From assembly GCA_942159475.1 (NCBI GenBank), contig OW804096.1, forward strand, positions 111,884,194 through 111,948,193: 64,000 bases of DNA. Direction: 5' to 3'. Position numbers and translations under genes: made by a program. This document shows positions 1 to 11,274 of this stretch, piece by piece. The notes below the pieces were generated by a model that saw only the letters and a list, made by a program, of their open reading frames with translations, was not told where the DNA came from and ran no database searches. The DNA comes from Sthenelais limicola (taxonomy: Eukaryota; Annelida; Polychaeta; Phyllodocida; Sigalionidae). Position 1 is the stretch's first letter. Every line of letters starts with the position of its first letter.

Positions 1-1480
1 TCCAGGAAGGGTAGAACTTTGTGGTGCTCTCAAGGTTTTTTGTGAGGTCTACATGTATATAAATGTACGGTAGTTAAAATAAAGTACAATGGTACCGCAA
101 TAGGTTCTTTATTTAAATAAAAACGTACCTGCAGTACATAAATATCCCTAGGATCTAATACAACCTTGAAAGAAGCATTTGAAACATCCAAAATAGGTTC
201 AATTCAAGATTCATGACTGCCGCCATTTAGGGGAATATTACCCAGAATCCTCCTTGATTTTGACGTCATCAAGGGCTGAGCCAATCTTGGCTCCATACCG
301 GCCTATTGAGCTGAGGGCGTGGTTGGGTTAAAGTTTGGATGAGGTTTTCCTCCCTTCAGATCCCTAATAAGCCATTTTCTTTGCTAATAGTGAGTGAGAG
401 AGGATATAACTAGACTGGTATGGGTTCGTTTGAACTTAGATGGTTTGAAATGAACCCTGTATAGTCCCGAAAGTTTTTTGTTATTGTGAGCGATAATATA
501 GACGGTTTTAGATGGTTGTCAGTTCCGGTTTGGGCCAGACTTGTTTACTCCTAACAAAACACCTTCTCTTTCAAAAAATCACACTTCAAAAAGTGAAATC
601 TGGCAATCAATAGCATGAAGACATTCAGATCTAATGAGGACATGCTTATTTCTGCTATATATCATTGCAAAAACTGCAGTAGGAGGAGGAGCATGACCAC
701 AGTGCACTCGGCATGGTAGCATGGGAGGCAGGATTCCATCATAAGTGACGTCATGTCTCCTCCGAAGATGTCTGCCTATATTAAACAACATAATCCAAGA
801 TTGTAAGCCCTCCAGGGCCCTCAATTTTCACCATATTTATGTTTGAACCTAACTGACATTGATTTTACCTCAAGAAGTAAGGATAAGGCTATCATTGTAC
901 TGGAGGCGGTATGTTCTTTTAAATAACATAATCTTCTAGCAGGGGATATCATATGGTGAATGATTAAATCACCTGTATAGAGTTAGTTACATTACCCAAC
1001 ACTGGCATAGCCTGCGGTAGGGATTGTAGGCTACTCTAGTCTCTACTCTATACTAGTAGTATACTAGTGTTAGTCAGTACGGTATCAATGAACGATGAAA
1101 ATATAATTATATGATATAAAAATCGAAAAATGTAATGTATGTTTGTATTAAAGAGAAAACGCCCTTGGCCTGGGCCCTAGGGCTAGGCTAGCCATATTTA
1201 TATATATAGGGAAATGGCCAATGCAAATGCAATCCTTTTTGTACTCGTCATCGAGAAAGCATTTTAATTTTAAAGAAAATGCTACGCCTACGCCTACGGT
1301 ATAGGATTTTGCGATTTGATCAAATCGATTAGATTTTGCAATGCGTTACGTTTCAACCCTCGATCGAATGTACGTCCGTTGGACTATGGATTACACTTGG
1401 GTTGTGTACTCTGTTTTAATTTCAGCAATGTACTACAGTACATGTACTACAGTATCATGTACATCCATTCATCACATGTA
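1..1480. other. Non-coding AT-rich stretch, no gene seen
   Basis: No frame here looks coding and no repeat family was recognised. The only sites worth naming are two full CRE-type octamers (TGACGTCA) at 261-268 and 746-753, and a CCGCCATTT word near 222 that resembles a YY1 core. With no promoter or exon nearby, these sites are unsupported as regulatory elements. Confidence 0.6.
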
Positions 1481-1630
1481 TATTCACTAGTGTGTATTGA
1501 CTGAATATTCACTAGTGTGTATTGACTGACCCAGCATGAATACACATATTCACTAGTGTGTATTGACTGACTCAGCATGAATACACATATTCACTAGTGT
1601 GTATTGACTGAGCCAGCATGAATACACATA
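1481..1630. repeat. 41-bp minisatellite, left part (about 3.6 units)
   Basis: Units start at 1481 (truncated to 25 bp), 1506, 1547 and 1588, with an exact 41-bp spacing in the last three. Each begins TATTCACTAGTGTGTATTGA and ends in GCATGAATACACA. Variation is mostly a C/T/G change in the word CYCAGC or AGCCAGC. The array breaks at 1630, where a TIR element is inserted, and resumes in register at 2821. Confidence 0.93.
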
Positions 1631-2820
1631 CCGTATAACCTCCAGTAATAGCCGGGGGCGGCTATTGAGTCAAACCCCCTCTTACCCCGGCGTTTATTAG
1701 AGCCCCAGGCGTTTATAAGAATCCCGGCGTCTATTAACAAGAGGCCTGAACTCATACCAAGGATAACTTTTTTTATTACAGACATATAAGATAAGTTAGT
1801 ATTGGGTAGCCATTAGCAACTGTATTGAGAGAAAAGCAGAGACTAAACTGATTTATGACAGTCATATATTAGGTAGACAATCTATTCTATATTAGTTTTT
1901 CTTATATTACTGTAAATGTTGACTTGTACATTTTTCATTGAAAAAAACAATAATCCTCCAGCAACTCCAATTGTGTGAATTGGTCATTAGGCTAATACAA
2001 AAACAGTTCTGTCAGAACTCATTTTTATATGGGCACTTCTCATGAAACGTTGACAGAGTTCCTAGACCTGTATTTCATGATAATGAGTCATTTAGAAAAA
2101 AAAATAGCTTGCTACCTTCCTCATTTCTAAATAAACTAAAAAATTATAAGAATATTATTTCTATTGATTTTCATATCTGAGGCTAGTACACTATTGTAAT
2201 TTATACTTAATAATGCTGTAATAATCCACTTTTCAACGAAACATTATTTTACCTAAATGCAGTGATTATATCTATGGTTATACCTTGGCGAATATTTGAG
2301 ATGTTTACCAAATTTTAAAAACATTAAATATCTATTAATAGAAAAATCATGCTTAGACTTTGATATTTTGTTTCCAAATGTAAAGAGGGCCCTTGTCGAT
2401 ATTTCATGAAAAGTGCCTATATATGCTTCAATATTCAGAATAACTTTCTTATTCTTTCCCTAAATAGAGCACACAGAACTTCTAAGGAAAGTTGGAATGA
2501 ATAAAACTGAAAACAATACAGTTGTTGGTCAGAATTATCAGATGTTTTACACCACAGTTGACACATGTCTCTGTCACATTAATCTACATTAAAGCCAAGT
2601 TCCCAGGCCACTGTTGAATGGAAATGCACCATGAGATAAGCTTGTCATCACAGGGAGTCAAATGACTATTCCCACCCCTAACCATCCCCACAAGGACTAA
2701 ACCATACACCCCGGCTCTTATTAGAATCCCGGCTCTTATTAACAAATATCACTCATACCCTGGCGGTAATTAGATCTCCGGCCATTATTGGAATCCCGGC
2801 TATTACTGGAGGTTATACGG
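1631..2820. mobile_element. 1,190-bp TIR DNA element (MITE-like) inside a minisatellite
   Basis: The ends are a perfect 26-bp inverted repeat beginning CCGTATAACCTCCAGTAATA (1631-1656 and 2795-2820). Each is followed inward by subterminal direct repeats of the type ATCCCGGCTCTTATTA, at about 1688-1740 and 2708-2795. The dinucleotide TA at 1629-1630 is duplicated at 2821-2822. Removing the element plus one TA restores a perfect 41-bp minisatellite unit, so the insertion site is unambiguous. A TA target duplication is typical of Tc1/mariner-like transposases and the MITEs they move. The 1.0-kb interior is AT-rich with no transposase frame, so the element is non-autonomous. The superfamily is inferred only from the TA duplication. 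Confidence 0.92.
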
Positions 2821-3118
2821 TATTCACTAGTGTGTATTGACTGACTCAGCATGAATACACATATTCACTAGTGTGTATTGACTGACTCAGCATGAATACA
2901 TATATATTCACTAGTGTGTATTGACTGAGCCAGCATGAATACACATGTATATTCACTAGTGTGTACTGACTGAGCCAGCATGAATACACATTATTCACTA
3001 GTGTGTATTGACTGAGCCAGCATGAATACACATTCATTAGTGTGTATTGACTGACCCAGCATGAATACACATATATATTCACTAGTGTGTATTGACTGAC
3101 CCTGCATGAATGCACATA
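2821..3118. repeat. 41-bp minisatellite, right part (7 units)
   Basis: Seven units continue the array at 1481-1630. Unit junctions vary by gain or loss of TA steps (TATATATTCAC versus TATTCAC), so lengths range from about 38 to 47 bp. The last unit has substitutions (CCCTGC, ATGCACA), as expected at an array edge. A long reverse-strand frame across it is a by-product of the repeat period and is not a gene. Confidence 0.92.
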
Positions 3119-3169
3119 TGTGGCTACCCCTATATTAGGTAGAAGAATGAGGGTAACAATAGAGTACAC

Positions 3170-3338
3170 AACCCAAATAAAATGAAAACATGGAAAAACA
3201 AATTCCCCCGACCCCCGCCCCCCCCCCCCGACCCCAAACTTGATAGAATACACAAACAAAGTAAACAAACCAAGTGTATGTAAAATGAAAACATGAACCC
3301 CCCTCCCCTCCCCCCCGCGTCCCCCCTCCCCTCCCCAA
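3170..3338. repeat. Two C-rich units with AAAATGAAAACATG spacer
   Basis: Two similar blocks, each AAAATGAAAACATG followed by runs of C broken by single A or G, start near 3177 and 3281. The first includes a 12-C run at 3218-3229. The G-rich complement could form G-quadruplexes. Confidence 0.7.
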
Positions 3339-3346
3339 CGTATAAT

Positions 3347-3512
3347 ATGAAATAATATAGCAAGAACAGCATAGTATCGCGTATGAGGGGGGCTATATTC
3401 TCCGAGTATGGCCGAAAACAACGAGGCCGTAGGCCGAGTTGTTTTTCGGCCATACTCGGAGAATATAGGCCCCCAAAGACGTGATACTTTGCTATTCTTG
3501 CTTTTATTCCAT
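3347..3512. repeat. Foldback palindrome P1 with GA/GTA apex
   Basis: Two arms of about 75 nt form a near-perfect inverted repeat centred on 3430. The left arm runs from the AATATAGCAAGAAC word through CCGAGTATGGCCG; the right arm is its complement with a few mismatches and one extra A. The apex at 3423-3437 reads GA-GGCC-GTA-GGCC-GA. Four inner pairs close a GTA loop, and the flanking GA faces GA across the stem as a tandem mismatch. No TIR superfamily or target duplication could be assigned. It shares this apex design, but not arm sequence, with the palindromes at 11.18, 30.51 and 40.84 kb. Confidence 0.92.
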
Positions 3513-3784
3513 GATTCTTACCCTAAAACAACTTTATTTGCATTAATTTCATCAAACTGTGTTATCCTTATACTCTCGAACGGTCGTGACGTCACTGTAC
3601 AATACAGTGAGTTTATATTGTACACCTTGTGAGCGGCAAGTATATCGATTATATTGTACTCTCATGGCCAAATCATGGAATAATATAATAAATATAAGAG
3701 AGAATACACAAAAAAATGTAAAATGCGGGTTTTTCGTGTAAAATGTGGGTTTTGTGTAAAATGCGGCTTATAGACTAATAATAT
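3513..3784. other. Non-coding stretch with CRE octamer
   Basis: No gene seen. A full TGACGTCA lies at 3587-3594, next to a 7-bp hairpin (TCACTGT/ACAGTGA, 3591-3609). Confidence 0.5.
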
Positions 3785-3945
3785 TAATATAGTGCACTGG
3801 ACTCTGGAGTGAGTGAGCTCTGCAGTAAGCCTTGCGATGATTTTTGCTGATTCTGTAGGTGGACAGGATTAGGTCCGGGCCTCGCCACTTCGCACCATCA
3901 AAAGGCTTACCGCAGCCAGTGGAGCCCACCCTCTACGACTACGTA
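3785..3945. mobile_element. Foldback MITE copy (GCTGCAGTAAGC family), diverged
   Basis: This matches the element at 21.42-21.60 kb: a left end with CTGCAGTAAGC then TTGCGATG, an internal CTGTAGGTGGA, and a right end with GGCTTACCGCAGCCAGTGGAG. The ends are inverted with respect to each other. No transposase is encoded. Family membership is seen directly; the superfamily is unknown. Confidence 0.72.
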
Positions 3946-4380
3946 CACTGACTTTGCAGCTGTGTAGCCGCGAAGCACTGGTGATTGAGCGATAATAGGG
4001 ATTATTAAAATTTCGGTTCAACAAAAAAACATTTTCAGATGTTTTCGAGGACAATGCATGCACTAAGTAATAAACAATCATATGAAAAAGAAAATAATGT
4101 TGAGTGATCGTTTAGTGTACGTACAAATTTGATGAAATTATTGAGTCGATCCACCGGGTCGTAGCCGGGTGTCTTGCCTGCCTTTGTGGCCTGTGGCTGA
4201 CTGAAATACACATTGCCATTGGCATACTATAAGTCAGGCATCGGTGAATGTAGTTCAGTTATATTTATAGATTCCTCATGGACATTACTTCGATACACAG
4301 CAAATAAATGAGAAGCAATCAGCGTTTATTATGAAACTATTTTGTTTACGCTGAAGCCTTGTCACTCCCTGATCTAAAGA

Positions 4381-4471
4381 CTACGGTGGACTCGGTGCCG
4401 CTTCACATTCCTAGAAGCGCAATAGCGATTCATCCGCCAATCTCATCGCTGGAGAAATGACTGCGGTTTGG
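4381..4471 (+). CDS. Possible first exon (ATG plus consensus donor)
   Basis: A GC-richer segment ends in ATGACTGCGGTTTGGAGACG (start at 4457) followed by AG|GTAAGTG, a strong U1-type donor. It would encode only about seven codons (MTAVWRR) before a phase-1 intron. The nearest exon-like downstream segment in the same orientation is 13742-13803, but joining it gives a stop after about a dozen codons, so that link is weak. It could equally be a 5' UTR exon or chance. Confidence 0.25.
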
Positions 4472-5430
4472 AGACGAGGTAAGTGAAAGTACATTATTCA
4501 GATTAATGCTAAGCAACCATCCCAAGTGCACACATTTTCATTCCCTTCAATATATTTTCAATACCAAATTGTTATCATAAACGACTGACAAGTTGGGAGA
4601 GTTTAGATACGCAGAAGCTAATTCTTAGGCCTCATGGTAGGGCTGGTGCCACCTAGCCTACTGCCCCAACCCTTGCCTGATTGGTTGTCATGGTGAAGGT
4701 TTCAGTATAGACTCCCTCTGAGAAGGCAATTGCTGGTTGTGGCAGACATAATATGTAGGCCTATAGCATAGCCCGAGCATAGCATAGCAGAATGTTCACA
4801 ATTTGCAGTCATAAGTGCTGTCCAGGACATCTGTATAATTGCTTCAAATGTATGTTTTTCATTGGAATCACAACATTTCCACTTGAGGTTTTAATTATTG
4901 GTTAGGCCTACCTATATGGTATACTGGCTCTGAGCATTATTCTATCCTTGCCTAGGCCCTATATAGGAAAAGGCTCTATTGATGTTTGTCTGGTGGTCTG
5001 TTTGGCCTGCCCTTGGTTCAGTGCACGTTTATACCTGGACTAGGATCAATATTTCTGTCGAAGGTTGTACTGCGGTCGGTTGCCTGAATAGAGCCCAGAA
5101 ATTCAGGCCTATATTAATTTAGCGCAACACTTGAATCATCATTCTCAAGCACTTTGGATATCGATTCTGATGGAGTCGTTCAGATTCATCAACTGTTTCC
5201 TATGAAAGGAGAACGATTTAAAGGTGCTGAGTGTATATAAGAAAGGCACATTATTTTTACCTAGTTCCTACAACAAAACTTGGCTGAGCGTTTCATTTAA
5301 TAGCTATCCTATCCTATACAAAGTGTAGATTAGAGACTATTTTATTCTTCATGGTTTTTCTATATCCTTTCACTACAATATGAAAATAAATTATGCTTTC
5401 TATTGGGTTATAGCTTTGAGATGATTAACA
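4472..5430. other. Non-coding, intron-like, nothing recognised
   Basis: AT-rich sequence with scattered AGGCCTA words. No exon, repeat family or structure stands out. Confidence 0.5.
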
Positions 5431-5740
5431 TTTTTCTTTACTGCAACAAGATAGCCTATAGATCTAGGCATAGCCTATAGTCTATCTACTATATACCGTA
5501 GCTACTTGCAAAAATATGAGTTTGCTTGACTTCACCCCCAAAATTGACCCTTATACACATAAAATAGGCCTATAGATCAAATTCCTAGCCTAGCCTACTC
5601 GAAAGAAAAAAATGGGCATAGGCCTTTCTGTGTTTGTATTAGGCCTAGGCCTACGTACGTAGGCCTACTATACTTTATTTTTAAAAGGAGGTATATGGCC
5701 TATCTTTTTATATAGGCCTAGCTACCCCAAGAGTGCGTCG
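5430..5740. repeat. AGGCCTA-rich block with 22-bp palindrome
   Basis: AGGCCTA and its variants (TAGCCTA, GGCCTATAG) recur many times. At 5646-5667 they form a perfect 22-bp palindrome centred on GTAC, with TAGGCCTACG as its half-site. This oligonucleotide bias is one reason for suspecting an echinoderm-like genome. Confidence 0.7.
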
Positions 5741-8150
5741 TCGTTTCGGAAGTAACTTTAATTTTACATATTTTTATTCAGAAGTTTTTATTAAAAATCA
5801 TAGTTTGTAATTCAATTTGTAATTCTCATCATTTCCTGTAAAAAAAAAAACTAATTTCGGAAGTGTTGTATCTTGCGTGCACATCTTAAAGGGATACAGC
5901 CCCGTTTAATAGAAAACAACCAAAACACAATATTTATTTAAAACTTTGAATTGAAAAAAAAACATGGTTTGATGAAAACAAAAAGCCAATAAAAACAATG
6001 TCACCAGATTCATTTTTATTTTCAGGTAGCAATTTTCATTTTCAAAATGGTTTGAAAATAGGTTAGCATCATATCTTTTTTGCTGTATCAAGAAGTCGGA
6101 ATTAACAACCCATCCATAGAGAGCCTCACTGGAGGCAGGTCGCCGTCCAGAAGGGGTGGCCAGTGCACCACTTAATGAGAAACACCTGGACCCTAAGTTT
6201 CAGGGACTGGTCTGTCCCTTCTGGACTATACTGTATATATCATAGCTGACATTGATTTACCCTCACAAGCAAAACAACAGGGGGTCGCCTTATCTTTTGA
6301 AAATTTATTCGATTGAATTTGCACCCTGATGAGTTAAAAACTGGCACATTAAACATCTTCACAGCTAAATAACATCTTTCAAAGTATGTTGATACCTTGT
6401 TTTTCATTTATGAAGGCAAAACTATGTCAGCTATGTTTAGAGCGATTTTCAAGAGAAATCTGTCGGAAATCTTGGAAATACCGAGAAAATATCCTTTTCA
6501 CCACAGACTTCAAAGACAACAGTAGTAAACTTCAGTGGTCCTTAAATGTTTAATGTTTGGGCCTGCCTGCCTATACATATGCCTACATGCCTGCCTGCCT
6601 ATACCATACCATGCCCCATATACCGATCCAGAAAGTTACCGCTGCAAGATATATTTATTTGACTAAATTGGTTATAATATTATTTCACAAGATCTGTACG
6701 CCTATTATTGTTTTTATATTTAGCTGATATCTAAAAATAAAGGATCGTCGCAAAAACGGCCTTCGCAAACCAGCCGGGAGTTTACTGTCGTCAACCCTAG
6801 GGAGCATTGTTACCTTTGCACTATTAAACCCAAATTTATACGGTAGGGCTTGAAATCCTCCCTATGTAGGGAGCTCAGTACCCACTGATAGTGTCATTCT
6901 ATTAATTAGACAAATAATAGTTACAACAACAACAAATATTGTTTTCCGCTGTTGTTACTGTAGCATGGGAGAACGTTACCTAGTCATCTCGGGGCATTAT
7001 CTATTATATGACAATGAAGATACAAAATTCGTATTTTCCAGCCAGTATTTAGACGTGTATTCGTCGGAAACATGTATTCGTATGGATACTTTTCATAAAA
7101 TTATAACTTACTGATTGAGGAATGACGTTGGAATCATGAGATTTGTTCTGGATATTAAGCCAACAACTTTGAATGTAAATACAAAACGAGTTGATCAAAT
7201 ATGAAAAGTTTTCTTTTTATAGTACGGTAATTAGAAGATTTATTCTAGCCAAAATTAAGGACAAAAATATAAGCCAATCGGAAAATTTTAAAAATTGTAT
7301 TGGTAGGAGCAGATAAGTTCTTTCATATGGAATATCAAAGTGCATGCAAAAGTAACTGGTTATTTTTTCTCACTTTTGTGTGTATTTGTATGGAAATGTC
7401 GAAACGAAAATGGCCAATAAATGATATGAAACTATGTTGAAAAAATTCATTATTATATTATGCAGCACATTCTAAGGAATCCATATGTATCCATGTGTAA
7501 GTATATACGCCCAAAATTAACAAGGCTATTGAAAAAATGTGAAAAACATAAAAATTGCACTAAAATTTCTGGAATCGATGCATGTCCATGTATGTATGCA
7601 TAAATGTATGTATGCAAAATGTATAGAGTGCTTCTGCTTGTAATGACCAAATTCATCGCTTCATATGGTGTGGTGTTGGAACTGGCCAGAACAGAGTATC
7701 GCATCTGGCTCTAGTAGAGATGCCCTTCACTGCCGCTGGATATAGAGATGGTTGTATTTGGAAGCAATGATTTTACTGGGCGGACCCACTACAAAAGTGT
7801 TAACTTTTAGTTTTTATTAGCATAAGGAAATTTGCCCAAACTTGAGAGGCCCGGCTTGAAAGAGTAATATTTTCTTGAAATATAAATTTGATGGATCAGT
7901 GCTTGTGGGGATATTTCTTCTTTTCCCCAACTGTAAAAATAAAACAAACAAAAAATATCTAAAATACCTCTCATCCCACATAATTAATGGTTCTATTATG
8001 ACAGATGGGCTTTCAAAGAAGTTTAAAAGACGTATTTTTCCCAGAAGCATGTAAAATTCCCAAACTTTCGACACAGTTCACCCTTGCCTAAAGTGAGGTT
8101 ACCACGGTCTTCGTTTCTCCAGATTAATTTTTTCAAGGAATCTATTCAAA
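5741..8150. other. Non-coding stretch, no gene seen
   Basis: No frame is convincing. One hairpin is visible: TCCAGAAGGG at 6146-6155 pairs perfectly with CCCTTCTGGA at 6216-6225 across a 60-nt loop. Imperfect GCCT steps lie at 6563-6605. The rest is AT-rich with no recognised repeat. Confidence 0.5.
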
Positions 8151-8229
8151 TTGCCATATTCCGCCTGCTCTGCCAACATTGGTATTTTGCGACGCAACTT
8201 AAATGGGCCCGCATATATTTGGCGATGCA

Positions 8230-8682
8230 ACATCGTCGGCGTAGAAATGCTCCCTAGCAACATGCTTCATAGTAAGCGCACATCACAGGATAGGGGAAGG
8301 ATCACTGCATGGGACGGGGGAAGCGGAGAAGAGGGGAAAGTGGTTTCATAATTATAAAAATGATATCTTAAATTTCTCACATACTTCCTTTATTTGCACC
8401 TCAGAAGGGATGGAGGAATTAAATAGAAACTACATGACGAGAATTACTACCCGTTTTAAACGGGGGGCATCTATAGCAACATGCCTCGCATATATACTAT
8501 AGTTTGTCTACTGTTTTCCTGCACGCTGGGCATTATTTATTCGTACGTGTGATGTGAATCTGCGATATTATACCAGAGGTGGCTTGCAAACATTAAAAGA
8601 AGAAGAAAAGGAAGGAAGAGGGTGGGGAAGGGAAAGGGATGGAACAGGGGATGTCTACCCGGTGATAAACGGGGGCAGCTAG
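8230..8682 (+). mobile_element. Helitron-like fragments with 3' terminus at 8682
   Basis: The end reads ACCCGGTGATAAACGGGGGC then AGCTAG followed by T. A terminal hairpin just upstream of CTRR, with a T after it, is the classical Helitron 3' end. An older end of the same type lies at 8450-8477 (CCGTTTTAAACGG hairpin, then CTATAG). The sequence between shares GCTCCCTAG, CAACATGCCT and AGTTTGTCTACTG words with the copy at 27.4-27.59 kb. No Rep/helicase frame is present. The 5' border was not found. Confidence 0.75.
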
Positions 8683-9530
8683 TATATATTAATTAGGTAT
8701 ATTATGTTGGACTAATCAGCGCATGCTCATGCAATGTTCACTATTTGAAATCATCTGATTAAGAACCTGTATTAATCAATCGACAAATATATATAAAAAC
8801 AAATGGGACACACTGCCTCGAGTTGAATGTTGTCAGCGGGGTCAGCGGCCACATTATATATCTAGCTATAATGTTTTAATAGCTAGAAGCAGGCCCAAGT
8901 ATAAAACAACAGGTTCCCAAATGGTTACGAGGCAATCAGGATGGTCAGTTGGCCATGCATGCACTTTATTTGTAGTTACCAATGATGTTGGATCAATAGA
9001 GCAAGAGTTGAGAAGGTAGCTAAAGATTGTGGTTTACCATGTTATGTAAATCAAGAATCGGGTCTCTGTGACAGCTTGGGGGATCTTAGCAAGCCTATTA
9101 CTGTGATGAAGGCCGTGGATCTCTCTCGATGGTATATGGAATGGGATTGGGAAATGAAGTGTCAGACCCAAAGAATTTATACCATATTGAACAGATGTCA
9201 TCCTGGCATGCTCACTGATTCCTCACTCCTTATTTCACAAAGCATTCAAGCTGCTTTCTCAAATCTCCTGAAGAAATTTTTTTTAATTAGACATACATTT
9301 ATCAATCAAAATATCTCCTTATACCCTTATGCTCAACCATAATACCATCTTGAATTGCAAATAAATGGTCACAATCTGAACAATACCTATTATTCTCTCT
9401 CCATTACCAATCAAAGCAATTGGAATTCCCTATCAATCCTCCACAGTTGGTTCCAGTTTCAGATGGTGGATTGTACCCATATTTACATGTCTAATTACCA
9501 TATCCAGTACACTTTAAATCATCCCGTTGG
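8683..9530. other. Non-coding stretch, nothing firmly recognised
   Basis: Frames of 80-100 codons begin here and just downstream, but none has splice context, domain motifs or a coding bias convincing by eye. Confidence 0.4.
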
Positions 9531-9532
9531 AC

Positions 9533-9590
9533 ACATTCTCACTGGGGCACTGCATTTTGATGCACAACATGTTGTGCGTCAAAAGGCACC
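9533..9590. repeat. Short foldback palindrome (type without GA apex)
   Basis: Arms of about 25 nt run from GGGGCACTGC to GCACAAC, and the complement reads GTTGTGCGTCAAAAGG to CTCCCC. The apex CACAACATGTTGTG has no three-base loop or GA mismatch, so this differs from the P1-P4 palindromes. Confidence 0.8.
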
Positions 9591-10855
9591 TCCCCACAAG
9601 TTGTTTTATTTACTACTTGACGCACTGTTTCATAGGCTGCAGTGTAGCAGGTCAGGAGGCAATACTGATTAGCACGTCAAAACGCAGGAACAGTATGTGT
9701 ATCATAACACAATAGGCCTATAGAGTAACCTTGATCAATACAGCATATTATTAGCGCATCAAATATCATTTATGCATTAGATATTCAGCTGATTTTAGGA
9801 GATATTTTCATCAAAGTTATGGTTTCTTTCTGTGAATATTCAAATTGAACAAATATCCAATTTAAACTTGCTAAGGAAACCCAGCAATTGACCATAACCA
9901 CTGGTATCCTTAGAAAGACATCCATTTATTCATCATTTTGCCTACAGAGAGTGTCCATATGAATGTGGGTACATCATTTTCTCCATGTGCATTGTAGGTT
10001 GTGGGTTGTGGAGAAGGCAGACCCAATGAAGTGTCAGATGTAAAGTATGATGTGGCTTTTCATGCCTGTTGTGGGTTATAGGAATGTTTTGTATAATTTT
10101 ATGGCCAATTGGAATGGCTATTAACATCATGTGTCATTACACCTTTGTGGAAATTAACATTATATACATAACTGTAATAGGGAAGCTATAACTTGGGCCA
10201 AGACAAAACTTCATGTCGCATATGGGCTATGGGATAGGTTAGAACCATACCCCAAACTATAACCTATGCTAGTATGGCTGTTTGAGTGTAGACTTGTTGT
10301 GCATTCTAATGCACTGTCAAGGATGCACTGGGAAAATATGCAGGATTTCATCATATTGAATTTATGAATTAAGTTCTAAACAGTTATTGTTGCATAAATA
10401 TCCAAGAGGTATAACTATATATGCATTTAAACAGTTTTGCTTATTAATTATAAACCTACAACGATTGACATCATGTCTTGTAAGCAGTCAAGCACAATGC
10501 CACCTAAGTAACGCTTGATGGTTGACCAGTGATTGGACTGCTTTATTTCTGCAGGTGACACTCAGACATGCAGTTTACAGAGGCCTATAAAGCACTCAAG
10601 CAGTTTTGTGGTGCGCATAGGGATCACTATTCAGGGAGGTAGACCCACAGACCCTGCCCCCTTTGTAGACAAATAAAGTATATATGATTGCCTAGGAATT
10701 GTATATGCTAGGTGTCTTCAATATTCTAAAAGCAACATTCAATGCAGAAAAATGCCATAGCAACAGTAACCTAGGAACAACATTTGAGTATGGGTCTACT
10801 CTTAGAAAAACGAAGGTCCTCAGACCATTTGAACTTTTATTACATACGTGTGCGA
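9591..10855. other. Non-coding stretch, no gene seen
   Basis: AT-rich with no recognised repeat family. Short frames on both strands overlap and none is preferred. Confidence 0.5.
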
Positions 10856-10861
10856 TTTCAC

Positions 10862-10916
10862 GGGTGCTATTCGGGGGTGCTATTCGAAATGTCAAATAGC
10901 ATACGTATGCTATTTG
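10862..10916. repeat. Direct repeat plus 24-bp perfect palindrome
   Basis: GGGTGCTATTCG is repeated at about 10862 and 10875. It is followed at 10893-10916 by a perfect 24-bp palindrome centred on the CG of CATACGTATG. It lies about 200 bp upstream of foldback P2. No function is assigned. Confidence 0.85.
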
Positions 10917-11096
10917 AGCGGGGCATTAACACGTGACCAATATGACGCAATTTCATTGGTTTGCTGACGTTGCACACTTGGTGATGTTGCGCTCTGCTGT
11001 GTAGCGCTGCCTTGCACGTTTCGAAAGTTTTCAAGCTAAGTTCCGATAATTTGGCAAGAAATACAGAAATAATAAGGTAAATATAACAAATAAAGC

Positions 11097-11270
11097 AACA
11101 AATAGGTATGTAATAAATATCTAATAGCCCTCTGTTCGATGTCAAATCGATCTCGACGTCGGGTCAAATGGCACTCAACCCCTTCGGGGTTTCGTGCCAT
11201 TTGACCCTCCGTCTCGATCGATTTGACATCTCCATCGGGCTATTAGATATATAAATTATGTACAACAAAT
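11097..11270. repeat. Foldback palindrome P2 with GA/GAA apex
   Basis: Arms of 65-80 nt (left including ATCTAATAGCCC and GTCAAATCGAT, right the complement) are centred on 11184. On the minus strand the apex reads GA-AACCCC-GAA-GGGGTT-GA: six inner pairs, a GAA loop, and a tandem GA/GA mismatch outside (plus-strand TC at 11175-11176 and 11192-11193). The stem continues outward as GGCAC/GTGCC and GTCAAAT/ATTTGAC. It directly precedes the tandem repeat at 11.28-12.77 kb. Confidence 0.93.
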
Positions 11271-11274
11271 GAAC

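Noticed and set aside
1481..3118. Possible CRISPR-like array
   Set aside because: Units are contiguous 41-bp tandem repeats with no unique spacers, and the genome is eukaryotic in character.
2846..3421. 191-codon minus-strand frame with repeated YTLVN units
   Set aside because: It is a translation of the 41-bp minisatellite and the C-rich block and stops at their edge.
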